Shown piece after piece: positions 16,196-24,522 of a stretch of 64,000 nucleotides of DNA. Origin of the DNA: Corynebacterium sp. HMSC036D02 (lineage in GTDB: Bacteria; Actinomycetota; Actinomycetes; Mycobacteriales; Mycobacteriaceae); assembly GCF_001836165.1 (NCBI RefSeq), contig NZ_KV827648.1:151076-215075 (forward strand), in the 5' to 3' direction. The position numbers and the translations under genes are program-made. The notes beneath the pieces are model-generated. The model saw only the letters and a list, made by a program, of their open reading frames with translations. It had not been told where the DNA came from and did no database searches. Each line of letters begins with the position of its first letter. Position 1 is the first letter of the stretch.

Positions 16196-16963
16196 GTGTT
16201 TAAGTCTCGCTCCTTTATTGTTGGCCTTGCACTGGCGGCCACCACCGCGCCTACTGCCCAGGCTCTGACGTTCGATCCTGGAAAAGTCCCACCACGCACC
16301 CAGATGACCGTGCGCTACGCCGATGGAAATTCAGTTTCCACTGGGAATAGCCACGAGTCCCGCCCCGCGCTTTCCCTGGTGAAGCTGTATCTCGGTATGT
16401 GGGTGCTGAAATATGGCGCATCGGAGGATAAGGCACGGGTGGAGAACATGATTCGTTTTTCTGAGGACGGCACCGCCAGCGACTTGGAGCGGAAGTACCC
16501 ACAGGCCATTCCCTCCATCATCGGGGAGTATCGACTGGGGGAGACTCACCACAATGGTTATTGGGGAAATACTACGACGTCGACGGAGGATCTCACTCGC
16601 TTCATAGGGGCGATATCTGGCGATCCGGTTGCCGCGCCGCTCATGAAGGGCATGGCGACGGCGGCGCCTGTAGCATCAGACGGCTACCGCCAGGACTTTG
16701 GCACCGCACGCATCCCGGGCATCATTGGAACGAAATTCGGGTGGTCGGATAACCGTCAGGTTCACGCTAGTGCTTCTTTCGGTCCTGGATATAGCGTGGC
16801 GGCTAATACCTATGGATCCCCTGCGGATCTCACGGGGGATGTGCTGGGAGCAGTGGAGGTTGCACCGCAGGTGCCTGGCTTGCCGACGCCTCTACAGGAC
16901 GCGCGCGATCGAGCGTGTGCGGAACTAAAGCGGGCGGTGCCGAGCTCTTCGCAGGCATGCTAA
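16196..16963 (+). CDS. Secreted serine beta-lactamase-fold protein
   Basis: This 255-residue protein starts with a Sec signal peptide (MFKSRSFIVGLALAATTAPTAQA, cleavage near AQA). The mature part resembles the penicillin-recognising/beta-lactamase class A fold. SLVK at residues 60-63 matches the SxxK nucleophile motif. An SxDN-like region is less clear (FSEDGTASDLE), and TKFGW near 179-183 sits where K-T/S-G is expected. The typical SxN and KTG triads are altered, so it could be a DD-peptidase-like or lipid/peptide hydrolase rather than a lactamase. GTG 16196 is 6 nt after TAATCT. The C-terminal half has two Cys (AC...QAC), which may pair outside the cell. Confidence 0.65.
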   Translation: MFKSRSFIVGLALAATTAPTAQALTFDPGKVPPRTQMTVRYADGNSVSTGNSHESRPALSLVKLYLGMWVLKYGASEDKARVENMIRFSEDGTASDLERKYPQAIPSIIGEYRLGETHHNGYWGNTTTSTEDLTRFIGAISGDPVAAPLMKGMATAAPVASDGYRQDFGTARIPGIIGTKFGWSDNRQVHASASFGPGYSVAANTYGSPADLTGDVLGAVEVAPQVPGLPTPLQDARDRACAELKRAVPSSSQAC

Positions 16964-17008
16964 GCGTAGCCATTGTGAAAATACCCTTGGCGGGGCACCT
17001 CGACTAAA

Positions 17009-17851
17009 TCACTGCAGGCTGGCGAGGCCGGGCGAGTGCGAGTAGGTATCATCCGTCTTAGCCAGACGGTGGGCCCGAATCCCTAGAGTGATGACGGTGG
17101 GGTAGAGGATGAGTGCGACGACAATATACTGCGTGACCAACTGCCACGTCTCATCCCACATGTAGTTCCATGCAAAGTGGAGACAGAAGGAAGCAAAGAG
17201 CGCTCCTACGCCTACGCCGAGACGCCACCACCAGGTTTTATGGGCAGCGTAAATGGCCCAGCCGATGCCGAAACCCGCGATGGCCGTCAGTGACATGTGC
17301 AGGCCTGGGCCTGCCACAAGGCGGAGTCCCCACATCTGCAGCATGCCGATCCAATCAGACGTCGGGTGCATCACGGCGCCGAGGGAAACGTAGAGGATGT
17401 TCTCAAAAACATCGAAAGCCCAGCCCACAAGCGCACCGACGATAAACCCATGCCAAGGTCGGTTGAGCTGGCGGAAGCTGAGCAACACAAAGACCACGCC
17501 CAGCGCCTTGGCGAACTCCTCCGGATAAGCGCCGGACCAGGACATCATGGATTCCTCCCAGCCCACTCCTTTGGTGAGGGAGGTGAACGGAAGCGCGGAG
17601 AGGAGAGCCAAAGACACCGCGGTGCCGGCTCCCCACAACACGCTGGCTGTAGCCCAGCCCTTGGCCGGTGACGCCCACATTGGGCTGAGATGCCACAGGT
17701 ATAGACCCAGTGCGAGGAAGGCTAGTCCGATGAGCAGGCTTATCAGGCCCGGCAGCGGGGCAACGATAAAGGAACCCAACAGATTGATCAGAGCTGCGGG
17801 TAGGCACACGCCAATGAAGACCCACAGCGCCACGCGGAAGATCTTGCTCAC
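17009..17851 (-). CDS. PrsW-family intramembrane metalloprotease
   Basis: This 280-residue protein has about eight or nine membrane helices. The family residues are present in order: PEEFAKA (EExxK, about residue 110), FDVFENILY (FExxE-like, about 146), HMSLTAIAG (about 184) and HFAWNYMW (about 224), supplying Glu and His for zinc. PrsW proteases cut membrane-spanning regulators such as anti-sigma factors. It shares a 4-nt ATGA overlap with the upstream gene for a small membrane-anchored protein, making that protein a possible substrate or partner. The real substrate is unknown. Confidence 0.85.
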   Translation of the reverse strand: MSKIFRVALWVFIGVCLPAALINLLGSFIVAPLPGLISLLIGLAFLALGLYLWHLSPMWASPAKGWATASVLWGAGTAVSLALLSALPFTSLTKGVGWEESMMSWSGAYPEEFAKALGVVFVLLSFRQLNRPWHGFIVGALVGWAFDVFENILYVSLGAVMHPTSDWIGMLQMWGLRLVAGPGLHMSLTAIAGFGIGWAIYAAHKTWWWRLGVGVGALFASFCLHFAWNYMWDETWQLVTQYIVVALILYPTVITLGIRAHRLAKTDDTYSHSPGLASLQ

Positions 17852-18339
17852 TTGAAGGCCTCCATAAACTGATCGGCGATTTCTTCTGGGTTTCCGTCTG
17901 AAAAGACGAGCTCGTAGTTGAGATCGTCCTTGGCCACGCTAAAGGCAACGACCGGGATGTATGTATACGTTCGCAGTACGAGGATGCCGTCTTGGTTTTC
18001 TACTTCTTCTTTCGGCATCGACCCGAAGGTCGTGGCGCGCACAGCTCGGCGCAGGGCCAGCTCGTCATCGTCGACATCAGAGGTGAGGTAGGCCTCGACC
18101 AAGGTATCGCCGCAATCCCACGCCTGGTTGGCCACGGAATCGTAGTTCACGCTGCATTCGACGCCGTCGATAGGCTGACGCCACTCAGGATCGTCGAGGA
18201 CAACAGGCTCGGTTTCAGGATCGTGGTCCGGCAGCGCCAAGCTGAGGACGGCGGGCGTGCCGAGCACGAGGAGGGTCACCCCAAGCACAGCGAAAAACGG
18301 CCCCGTCATCTTCGCTGGCGGGAAACGATAAGAAGTCAT
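17848..18339 (-). CDS. Membrane-anchored extracytoplasmic protein of unknown function
   Basis: This 163-residue protein has one N-terminal membrane segment (about residues 10-32, GPFFAVLGVTLLVLGTPAVLSLAL), then a soluble extracytoplasmic domain with two Cys in VECSVNYDSVANQAWDCGD that may form a disulfide. I recognise no family. The ATG at 18339 is fixed by TAGTGT 7 nt upstream on the minus strand; longer frames would invade the divergent peptidase gene. It overlaps and probably co-expresses with the PrsW-like protease. Confidence 0.7.
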   Translation of the reverse strand: MTSYRFPPAKMTGPFFAVLGVTLLVLGTPAVLSLALPDHDPETEPVVLDDPEWRQPIDGVECSVNYDSVANQAWDCGDTLVEAYLTSDVDDDELALRRAVRATTFGSMPKEEVENQDGILVLRTYTYIPVVAFSVAKDDLNYELVFSDGNPEEIADQFMEAFK

Positions 18340-18346
18340 GCACACC

Positions 18347-18374
18347 ACACTAATGGGTACATCTGACATAGAGT
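18347..18374. promoter_or_regulatory. Two divergent leaderless promoters in a 42-bp intergenic region
   Basis: TAGTGT on the minus strand (18347-18352) lies 7 nt before the ATG at 18339. TAGAGT on the plus strand (18369-18374) lies 7 nt before the ATG at 18382. The boxes are 16 bp apart, so each promoter's -35 region falls on the other's -10. Confidence 0.55.
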
Positions 18375-18381
18375 GAAGTGC

Positions 18382-20298
18382 ATGAAGGATCTGTATCAGT
18401 TTGTTAATGGCCCTTGGATCGAGTCCCACGTTATTCCCGACGATCGCGGTGTCGACGGGACTTTTCACGCGCTTCGCGACGAAGCCGAGGAACTCGTCCA
18501 CGACATCGTTAAGGAAGACACGGGCCGCCCAGGGATCGTGTATTCCTCCCACATGGACGTTGAAGGAGTTAATGCTGCGGGAACGGCACCGCTTTCCGAG
18601 GATCTGGACAAGCTGGTGGCGGCGGACCCGGAGGAGCTGGCACATAACCTGGGAGTGCTGGAGCGCGAGGGCGTCGGCGCCCCGGTTACCTTCTGGGTAG
18701 AAAAGGACTCCGGCGCCGAGGAGGCGGTGGCCTACATTATTCAGTCCGGTTTAGGTCTGCCGGATGAGGCTTATTACCGCGAGGAAGCTCACGCGCAGAC
18801 GCTCGAGGCCTACGAGAAGCACGTTGCGGCGATGCTTGAATTCTTAGATCCCGCGCGCCTCTTCGGGCTGGGTGCGGATGCGGCCGCAACGCGCATCGTA
18901 AACCTAGAGAAGGAAATCGCGGCCGGCCACTGGGACGTGGTGGCCTCGCGTGATGCGGTGAAGACGTATAACCCGGTGGACGTCGCCAAGCTGCCCAGCA
19001 TCACCCGCGCCATCCTGCAGGGTGGGGGACTGCCCGAGCACCGTGTGGTGGCTATGATGCCATCTTATTTTGAGCACCTCGAGGGCCTGTTTACCGCCGG
19101 CCGTATGGCGGATTGGCAGCTGTGGGCGACGTGGCACATTCTGCTGTCGCGCGCGCCGTACCTTACTGAGGAGATCGGTAAGAAGAATTTCGAGTTCTAC
19201 GGAACCAAGCTTTCGGGCGCCACGGAGCAGCGTGATCGCTGGAAGCGCGCCGTGGGCTTGGCGGAAAACATGGTGGGACAGGAGATCGGCAAGGTTTTCG
19301 TGGACAAGCACTTCCCGCCCTCCTCGAAGTCCGAGATGGATGAGCTGGTGGAGTACCTTACCGCCGCTTATCGTGAGAGGATTTCGCAGCTGGAGTGGAT
19401 GACCCCGGCTACCCGCGAGCGCGCGCTGGAGAAGCTCGCCCAGTTCAAGGCTAAAATCGGTTATCCAGATACCTGGCGTGACTATTCTGACCTGGAGTTT
19501 TCACCGAAGGGCGCGGACTTGGTGGCCAATGTGCGCGCGAGTAATGCGTGGAACCACGATTATGAACTGGCCAAGATTGGTAAGCCGGCGGACCGCGATG
19601 AATGGTTCGCCACCCCGCAAACGGTCAATGCTTTTTATAATCCAGTGGTCAATGACATCACCTTCCCGGCAGCGATTCTGCGCCCGCCGTTCTACAATCC
19701 TGAGGCGGACGCCGCGGAGAACTTCGGTGCTATCGGTGCGGTGATTGGTCACGAGATTGGCCACGGTTTTGATGACCAGGGCTCGCAGTACGACGGCCAG
19801 GGTAACCTCAACTCTTGGTGGACGGATGAGGACCGCGTGGCCTTCGAGAAGTTGACCGCGAAGCTGGTGGACCAGTTCCAGGGGCAGGTGCCGAAGGTGC
19901 TGGAGGGCACTGATTCCGCAGGCGTCAACGGCAGCTTCACCCTGGGTGAGAACATCGGTGACTTGGGCGGATTGGGCATTGCCGTGGTGGCCTACAAGAA
20001 CTACTGCGCCGACAAGGGCCTGGACATCAACGGCCAGGTCGCGCCGTTTGAGGCCGAGGGCGCTGAGCCGGAATTGGCAGAGCACGAGTACACCGGTCTG
20101 CAGCGCTTCTTCCTGGCGTGGGCGCGCGTGTGGCGTACTGCCATCCGTCCGGAGATGGCCACGCAGTATTTGGCCATTGACCCGCACTCGCCGGCAGAGT
20201 TCCGCTGCAACATCATCGCCGAGAACATCGATGAATTCTACGAGGCTTTTGATGTCGAGGGTGGTCTTGCACCGGAGGAGCGCGTCACCATCTGGTAG
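18382..20298 (+). CDS. M13 family zinc metallopeptidase (neprilysin/PepO type)
   Basis: This 638-residue peptidase carries HEIGH at about residues 457-461 (GHEIGHGFDDQGSQYDGQG) and ENIGDLGG at about 523, giving the two His and the Glu zinc ligands of M13. NAFYNPVVNDITFPAAIL upstream is the NAxY substrate-binding motif. The length matches bacterial PepO. No signal peptide is visible, so it is cytoplasmic or leaves by another route, and it should cut short peptides. ATG 18382 lies 7 nt after TAGAGT; the GTG at 18373 is less likely. It faces the unknown membrane-anchored gene. Confidence 0.92.
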   Translation: MKDLYQFVNGPWIESHVIPDDRGVDGTFHALRDEAEELVHDIVKEDTGRPGIVYSSHMDVEGVNAAGTAPLSEDLDKLVAADPEELAHNLGVLEREGVGAPVTFWVEKDSGAEEAVAYIIQSGLGLPDEAYYREEAHAQTLEAYEKHVAAMLEFLDPARLFGLGADAAATRIVNLEKEIAAGHWDVVASRDAVKTYNPVDVAKLPSITRAILQGGGLPEHRVVAMMPSYFEHLEGLFTAGRMADWQLWATWHILLSRAPYLTEEIGKKNFEFYGTKLSGATEQRDRWKRAVGLAENMVGQEIGKVFVDKHFPPSSKSEMDELVEYLTAAYRERISQLEWMTPATRERALEKLAQFKAKIGYPDTWRDYSDLEFSPKGADLVANVRASNAWNHDYELAKIGKPADRDEWFATPQTVNAFYNPVVNDITFPAAILRPPFYNPEADAAENFGAIGAVIGHEIGHGFDDQGSQYDGQGNLNSWWTDEDRVAFEKLTAKLVDQFQGQVPKVLEGTDSAGVNGSFTLGENIGDLGGLGIAVVAYKNYCADKGLDINGQVAPFEAEGAEPELAEHEYTGLQRFFLAWARVWRTAIRPEMATQYLAIDPHSPAEFRCNIIAENIDEFYEAFDVEGGLAPEERVTIW

Positions 20299-20312
20299 TA
20301 CTCTTGGGGGCC

Positions 20313-21143
20313 ATGAGTGAGTGGAATATCGGCGGCCAGGGTCGCCAGCTAAGCCCTGAACAACAGCTCGAGCAGCTCTCCTCCTACATGGAGGTGCACT
20401 ACCCGCTGCCGGATTTCCGCCCGCCGTGGGCTGGTGGAGGTTCGCCGGATGCGGACCGCTATTGTGCGCTGCTTCCGGACCGCATCGTGCAAGCCTCCAT
20501 GATGGTGCTGGGCTCCGCAGTGGATCACTCGCTGCCCGGCACCGCCTTTACGGAAGGCGTGAGCGTTGAGGACTCTGAGGTGGGAGCGATTTTTGTTCCT
20601 TCAGAGCCGAATGGCCGCTGGGCAGTGTCGCTGCACTCCGGCGGCTGGTGGCGCGGTGACGGCAAGGCACTAGAAATGCAATGGCGGCCCGAAGTTGCTG
20701 CCGCAGCGCAGTTGTCGGGCACGACGATCATTGATGTCGATTATCCGTTGGCGCCGGAGCGCACCGTGGCGGAGATGGTCCAGTCGGTTCAGGCGGCCGT
20801 CGATTATGCGCGCGACCATGGGGCCAACCGCGTGACGGTGTGGGGATATTCCTCCGGTGGGGCGCTCGCAGCGCTGGTGCCTGCCGACGCCCTCCTCCTC
20901 ACCTTCCCCGACTTCGGCGCGCTGGCCAAGCTGCCGGAGGAGATCCGCGGCGACTACGTCCTCGATGTTGAGAAGCTGCCGGGGCTGTATTCTGACATCT
21001 TGGTCCAGACCGCGGCGCAGGACGAGATTGCTGAGCGCGTGGAGATCCCCGGTGCACAGACTGCGGAGTATGTGTCCATGCACCGTATTTCGACCCCGAC
21101 CGTGGCGCGTCAGCGCATTAAAGATTCGGCCGAGTTTCTCTAA
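20313..21143 (+). CDS. Alpha/beta hydrolase, HSL/esterase type
   Basis: This 276-residue protein has the GxSxG nucleophile elbow WGYSSGGALA at about residue 180 and an oxyanion-type SLHSGGWWRG near 112. DVDYPLAPE is typical of hormone-sensitive-lipase-like esterases. A C-terminal catalytic His is plausible in SMHRIS. It is shorter than many HSL enzymes (usually about 300) and the Asp is not obvious. The start at 20313 follows TACTCT by 8 nt. It sits 14 nt after the M13 gene and may be partly co-transcribed. The substrate is unknown. Confidence 0.75.
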   Translation: MSEWNIGGQGRQLSPEQQLEQLSSYMEVHYPLPDFRPPWAGGGSPDADRYCALLPDRIVQASMMVLGSAVDHSLPGTAFTEGVSVEDSEVGAIFVPSEPNGRWAVSLHSGGWWRGDGKALEMQWRPEVAAAAQLSGTTIIDVDYPLAPERTVAEMVQSVQAAVDYARDHGANRVTVWGYSSGGALAALVPADALLLTFPDFGALAKLPEEIRGDYVLDVEKLPGLYSDILVQTAAQDEIAERVEIPGAQTAEYVSMHRISTPTVARQRIKDSAEFL

Positions 21144-21146
21144 TCC

Positions 21147-24100
21147 CTACTGCTCACCCTCCGGGCGAATCTTCATCTCGGAGTTCTTCCACAGTCCGGA
21201 GCGCTGGATGATTTCCTGGTCGATGTCCGCCTCGAGCGGGGCCTCGCCGCGGGAGTTGGTGCGCAGCTCATACTTTTCAATGGAGCCCCAGTCGCGCGCC
21301 CAATCGTTGTTGAGGTAGCTCGGGATCTCATAGGAGTAGTTCACTGCCTCCGCGGTTGCCAGCGCACCACCACCGGAGAAGGACTGGAAGTCCGTGAGGG
21401 AGGTCTGTGCGGCGGCGTCGGGAAGAATGCGGAACTGCGGGATCTCGGTCACGCCGGCGTAGTGGTCGAAGGTGCGCTGGCAGGGGAACTGCAGGGCCAC
21501 GGACCAGTCGAGGAGTGCCGGGGTAGAGGAATCGAACTGGGAGTTGATGGTGGCAAGCTCCGGGACGCGCGGCGGGGTAAACGCCATCCAGTCGTCTTCA
21601 TCGGTGGAATCGTCTACCGCAACGAGGCGCACAACGTTGGCCTCCTCTGGGAGCTCGTCCAGAGCAATGCGGAGGTTGCGCCATTTGGGGGTCGCGCCGA
21701 CGTCGGAAAGCTCGGCCTCACCCTTGTTGGTGACCTTGCCGTCCTTGAGGGTGCCGTACTCCAAGGTGAGCTCGGTGCCTTCCTGCTCCACGCCGTTGAC
21801 GTCGTGGTGATAAATCTTACCGGCGGCAGAGACCGCGAGGACGGGGGTGTTTTCTCCCGGCTCCGGCAAGTTGTACCACTGGGTGGTGATGGTAGCGGTG
21901 GAGCGCTGCGACTCATCGTAGGAGCCCATGACCGGGACCTTCGTGTAATCCAGGTTGAAGGGCAGGTGCATCTCGGAGCCGTTGATGCCTAGGGTTCCGC
22001 GCACGCCACCGGCGGAAGAGTCGGTGACTTCGGTTGCCTTTTCCTCGGATTCGGTGAGTTCCTTTTGTTCATTGGACGCAGCCGAGTCATCACCTGTGGT
22101 GTTGGCAATGGCGCCTACTGATGCCGAGTTGAGGTTCTCCGGCTCAATATCTTCCTTGATCATGTTGGGGCCGAAACCGAAGTTGTCCTCATCCTCATCA
22201 ACCAGCGAATCCTTGAGGTCGCCATTGACCGGAGTGAGGAAGGAATCGTTGGTGTTGGTTTCCACCATGGTGGCATCTGCCAGCGAGCAGACATCGCCGT
22301 GCAGGGATGCCAGGTTGCCCTTGCCCACGGAGTAGGAATCCGCCTGGGCCACGTAGCCCTTGGCAAAGGAGGCGCAGGAGAAGGCCACGATGAGGATGCA
22401 GGCCATCGCAATCGGTGCGGACATGGCGCCTGCCCAGCGAGAGACCTTGGCGGCGTTGGCGGCCTCGAATTCCTCGAGGGTGCCGTCGGCTTCAGCCTTG
22501 TTCTTGCGGTAGCTGTGGACGAGAGATTGGTAAAGGCCAATCGCTAGGACCACCATGGCGATCGCGAGAACCACGGTGTTGGCCTCGATGGCCTTGAACT
22601 GCACCGTGCGGTCCCACCACGGGATGCCGAAGGAGGACACGTACCACCAAGCGTTCCAGCCACCCAGGGAGATGGCGAGGAGGAAAATCACCGCGGCGAT
22701 GGAGAAGGTCCGGGCGCGCGGGGAGCGCATGGCGATCTGGGAAAGGACCACCGAGCCCAGCGCGGCGATGACACCGGCGATACCGGCGTAGATACCGAAG
22801 TGGTGCGTCCACTTCGTCGGCGTGAACATGAGGAAGAAGGCCGAGAGCGCCATGATGGCCAGCAGGCGCTTGGTGGGATCTGCCTCCGCACCGACGACGC
22901 GGTGGTTCTTGATGAAGGCGTAGATGATGAGCGCCAAGCAGAAAAGCATGGTGAACATGGCGAAACGGCGCGTCAGGGAGCCATCCACGGAGGGCTCGAA
23001 GAGCGTGGAGTAGCGGACGAACTCGGAGTACCACGGCAGGGACGGGCCGACCGCGGAACGCACGCGCGTGGATTCGATGACTGACGCTAACGTTTGGTCC
23101 CCGAAGGCGGCAACCATAACCGCAGTGCCGCAGGCAAGGAACGGGGCAATGAGTGCCGGCCAGGTGACTTCGGGGGCGCGCGTGCCCATGATGCGGAACA
23201 GCGCGGGCAGGCAGACCAAGAAGATGCCTACCGCGGTCAGGCCGGTGGGGCCAGCGGCCAGGGTGATGGTGGCGATGATGGTGCCCACCGCTGCAGGCAG
23301 AAGACGCTGGGTGGAGATGGCGCGCTCGAAGGAAGCCCACGTAAGCATGACACCGAGGGCCACGATGGGCTCTGGACGTACGCCGTTGTTATAGGGCAGC
23401 CAGAAAGCCAGGAACATGAACGCGGCGGTCCAGTGCGCGAGGCGGCGCTCGTTCACGCGGGCACCGAAGCGCGGGAGCATCTCGCGCGACAAAACGAACC
23501 AGATGATGAGCGCCGAGATGAGGGAGGGCAGGCGCACGATGATGGAGGCGCTGGAGATTTGCGCCAGCCATGCCACGAGGTCGTAGTAAGGTGCGCCGAA
23601 CGGGGCCTCGGGGACGCCGTACCAGCGGTAATAGTTCGCCATGTAGGTCGCGTGATCGGAAACGCGTCCCATGGTGAGGATGAAGCCATCATCGGAGGTA
23701 TTGGCGCCGAAGACATACCACCAGCCGAGTACAGCTGCCACGACGCCATCGAGCGGTCGGATCTGCTTCCAGGTTTCGGGCATGAAGCCCAGGCGTTTGC
23801 CATCGAGGCGGTCAATCCTCCACAGGCAGACCAGGCTGATGACCACCATGGCCAGGCCCAGCCACATGGCGAGGAGCTTGAGCGGTGTCGGGGAGGAGGT
23901 AAAGCGGGAGTTGATCTCGACGTGGATGCGGAGGTCGTCGCCAAGCTCTGCGAGGTTCTCCGGAGTGTCGTCGATCTCGGTGTAGACGCCGGTGACCTGC
24001 GGGCGCAGATCTTCCTCGGTGGTTTTCTTGTGCTTGCCCACGGAGACGGTGGTCCCATCCCCCGTGGAGGCGATACTGAGGGTGGCGTCCTCTGGCAGCT

Positions 24101-24491
24101 TCGCCACCTGCTCGGCGGTGAGAGAGAAAATGACCTCATCGAGGCTTGTCACCGAGAGGCCACCCTCGCCGGCGCGGACAAACATGCCGCGGTTGGAGGC
24201 CTTCTTGGACTCCGGGGGCACGGTGCCGTAGAGCAGGTCCTGGCCATCGCGCAGCTTGTCGACGGCTCCCAGGGGGATCTCTGCATCAATTTCTTCCGGC
24301 GCCACCGAGATGAGCGGGGCGTTGATGGACTGCAGGGAGCCCTGCTGGGGCCAATCGAAGGAGGATTGGGTCTGGTTCACCGGCAGCAGCGGCGTCGCCA
24401 CGAAGCACAGGAAACCAATGAATCCAGCGATGATGGCGGTGAGTCGCAGGGACTGCGGTGCACGTAATGAAGAGGTTTTCCGATCTGACAC
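21147..24491 (-). CDS. emb: Arabinosyltransferase of the Emb family
   Basis: This 1114-residue GT-C glycosyltransferase polymerises the arabinan of cell-wall arabinogalactan from decaprenyl-phosphoryl-arabinose on the outer side of the membrane. It has an N-terminal helix, a lectin-like loop (about residues 35-205), a multi-helix membrane core and a C-terminal carbohydrate-binding region after about 720. The Emb catalytic-site motif ANTSDDGFIL lies near residue 262. Corynebacteria usually have one Emb, the ethambutol target, unlike the EmbA/B/C trio of mycobacteria. GTG 24491 is preceded 7 nt upstream by TAGACT, indicating a leaderless promoter. It lies just downstream of aftA in the same direction. 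Confidence 0.95.
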   Translation of the reverse strand: MSDRKTSSLRAPQSLRLTAIIAGFIGFLCFVATPLLPVNQTQSSFDWPQQGSLQSINAPLISVAPEEIDAEIPLGAVDKLRDGQDLLYGTVPPESKKASNRGMFVRAGEGGLSVTSLDEVIFSLTAEQVAKLPEDATLSIASTGDGTTVSVGKHKKTTEEDLRPQVTGVYTEIDDTPENLAELGDDLRIHVEINSRFTSSPTPLKLLAMWLGLAMVVISLVCLWRIDRLDGKRLGFMPETWKQIRPLDGVVAAVLGWWYVFGANTSDDGFILTMGRVSDHATYMANYYRWYGVPEAPFGAPYYDLVAWLAQISSASIIVRLPSLISALIIWFVLSREMLPRFGARVNERRLAHWTAAFMFLAFWLPYNNGVRPEPIVALGVMLTWASFERAISTQRLLPAAVGTIIATITLAAGPTGLTAVGIFLVCLPALFRIMGTRAPEVTWPALIAPFLACGTAVMVAAFGDQTLASVIESTRVRSAVGPSLPWYSEFVRYSTLFEPSVDGSLTRRFAMFTMLFCLALIIYAFIKNHRVVGAEADPTKRLLAIMALSAFFLMFTPTKWTHHFGIYAGIAGVIAALGSVVLSQIAMRSPRARTFSIAAVIFLLAISLGGWNAWWYVSSFGIPWWDRTVQFKAIEANTVVLAIAMVVLAIGLYQSLVHSYRKNKAEADGTLEEFEAANAAKVSRWAGAMSAPIAMACILIVAFSCASFAKGYVAQADSYSVGKGNLASLHGDVCSLADATMVETNTNDSFLTPVNGDLKDSLVDEDEDNFGFGPNMIKEDIEPENLNSASVGAIANTTGDDSAASNEQKELTESEEKATEVTDSSAGGVRGTLGINGSEMHLPFNLDYTKVPVMGSYDESQRSTATITTQWYNLPEPGENTPVLAVSAAGKIYHHDVNGVEQEGTELTLEYGTLKDGKVTNKGEAELSDVGATPKWRNLRIALDELPEEANVVRLVAVDDSTDEDDWMAFTPPRVPELATINSQFDSSTPALLDWSVALQFPCQRTFDHYAGVTEIPQFRILPDAAAQTSLTDFQSFSGGGALATAEAVNYSYEIPSYLNNDWARDWGSIEKYELRTNSRGEAPLEADIDQEIIQRSGLWKNSEMKIRPEGEQ

Positions 24492-24498
24492 GGCGATC

Positions 24499-24504
24499 AG
24501 TCTA
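24499..24504 (-). promoter_or_regulatory. Leaderless -10 box for emb
   Basis: On the minus strand TAGACT lies 7 nt before the emb GTG. It would let emb be transcribed separately from aftA, which ends only 18 bp further upstream. Confidence 0.55.
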
Positions 24505-24522
24505 CGTCACCGCCTTGGCTTC

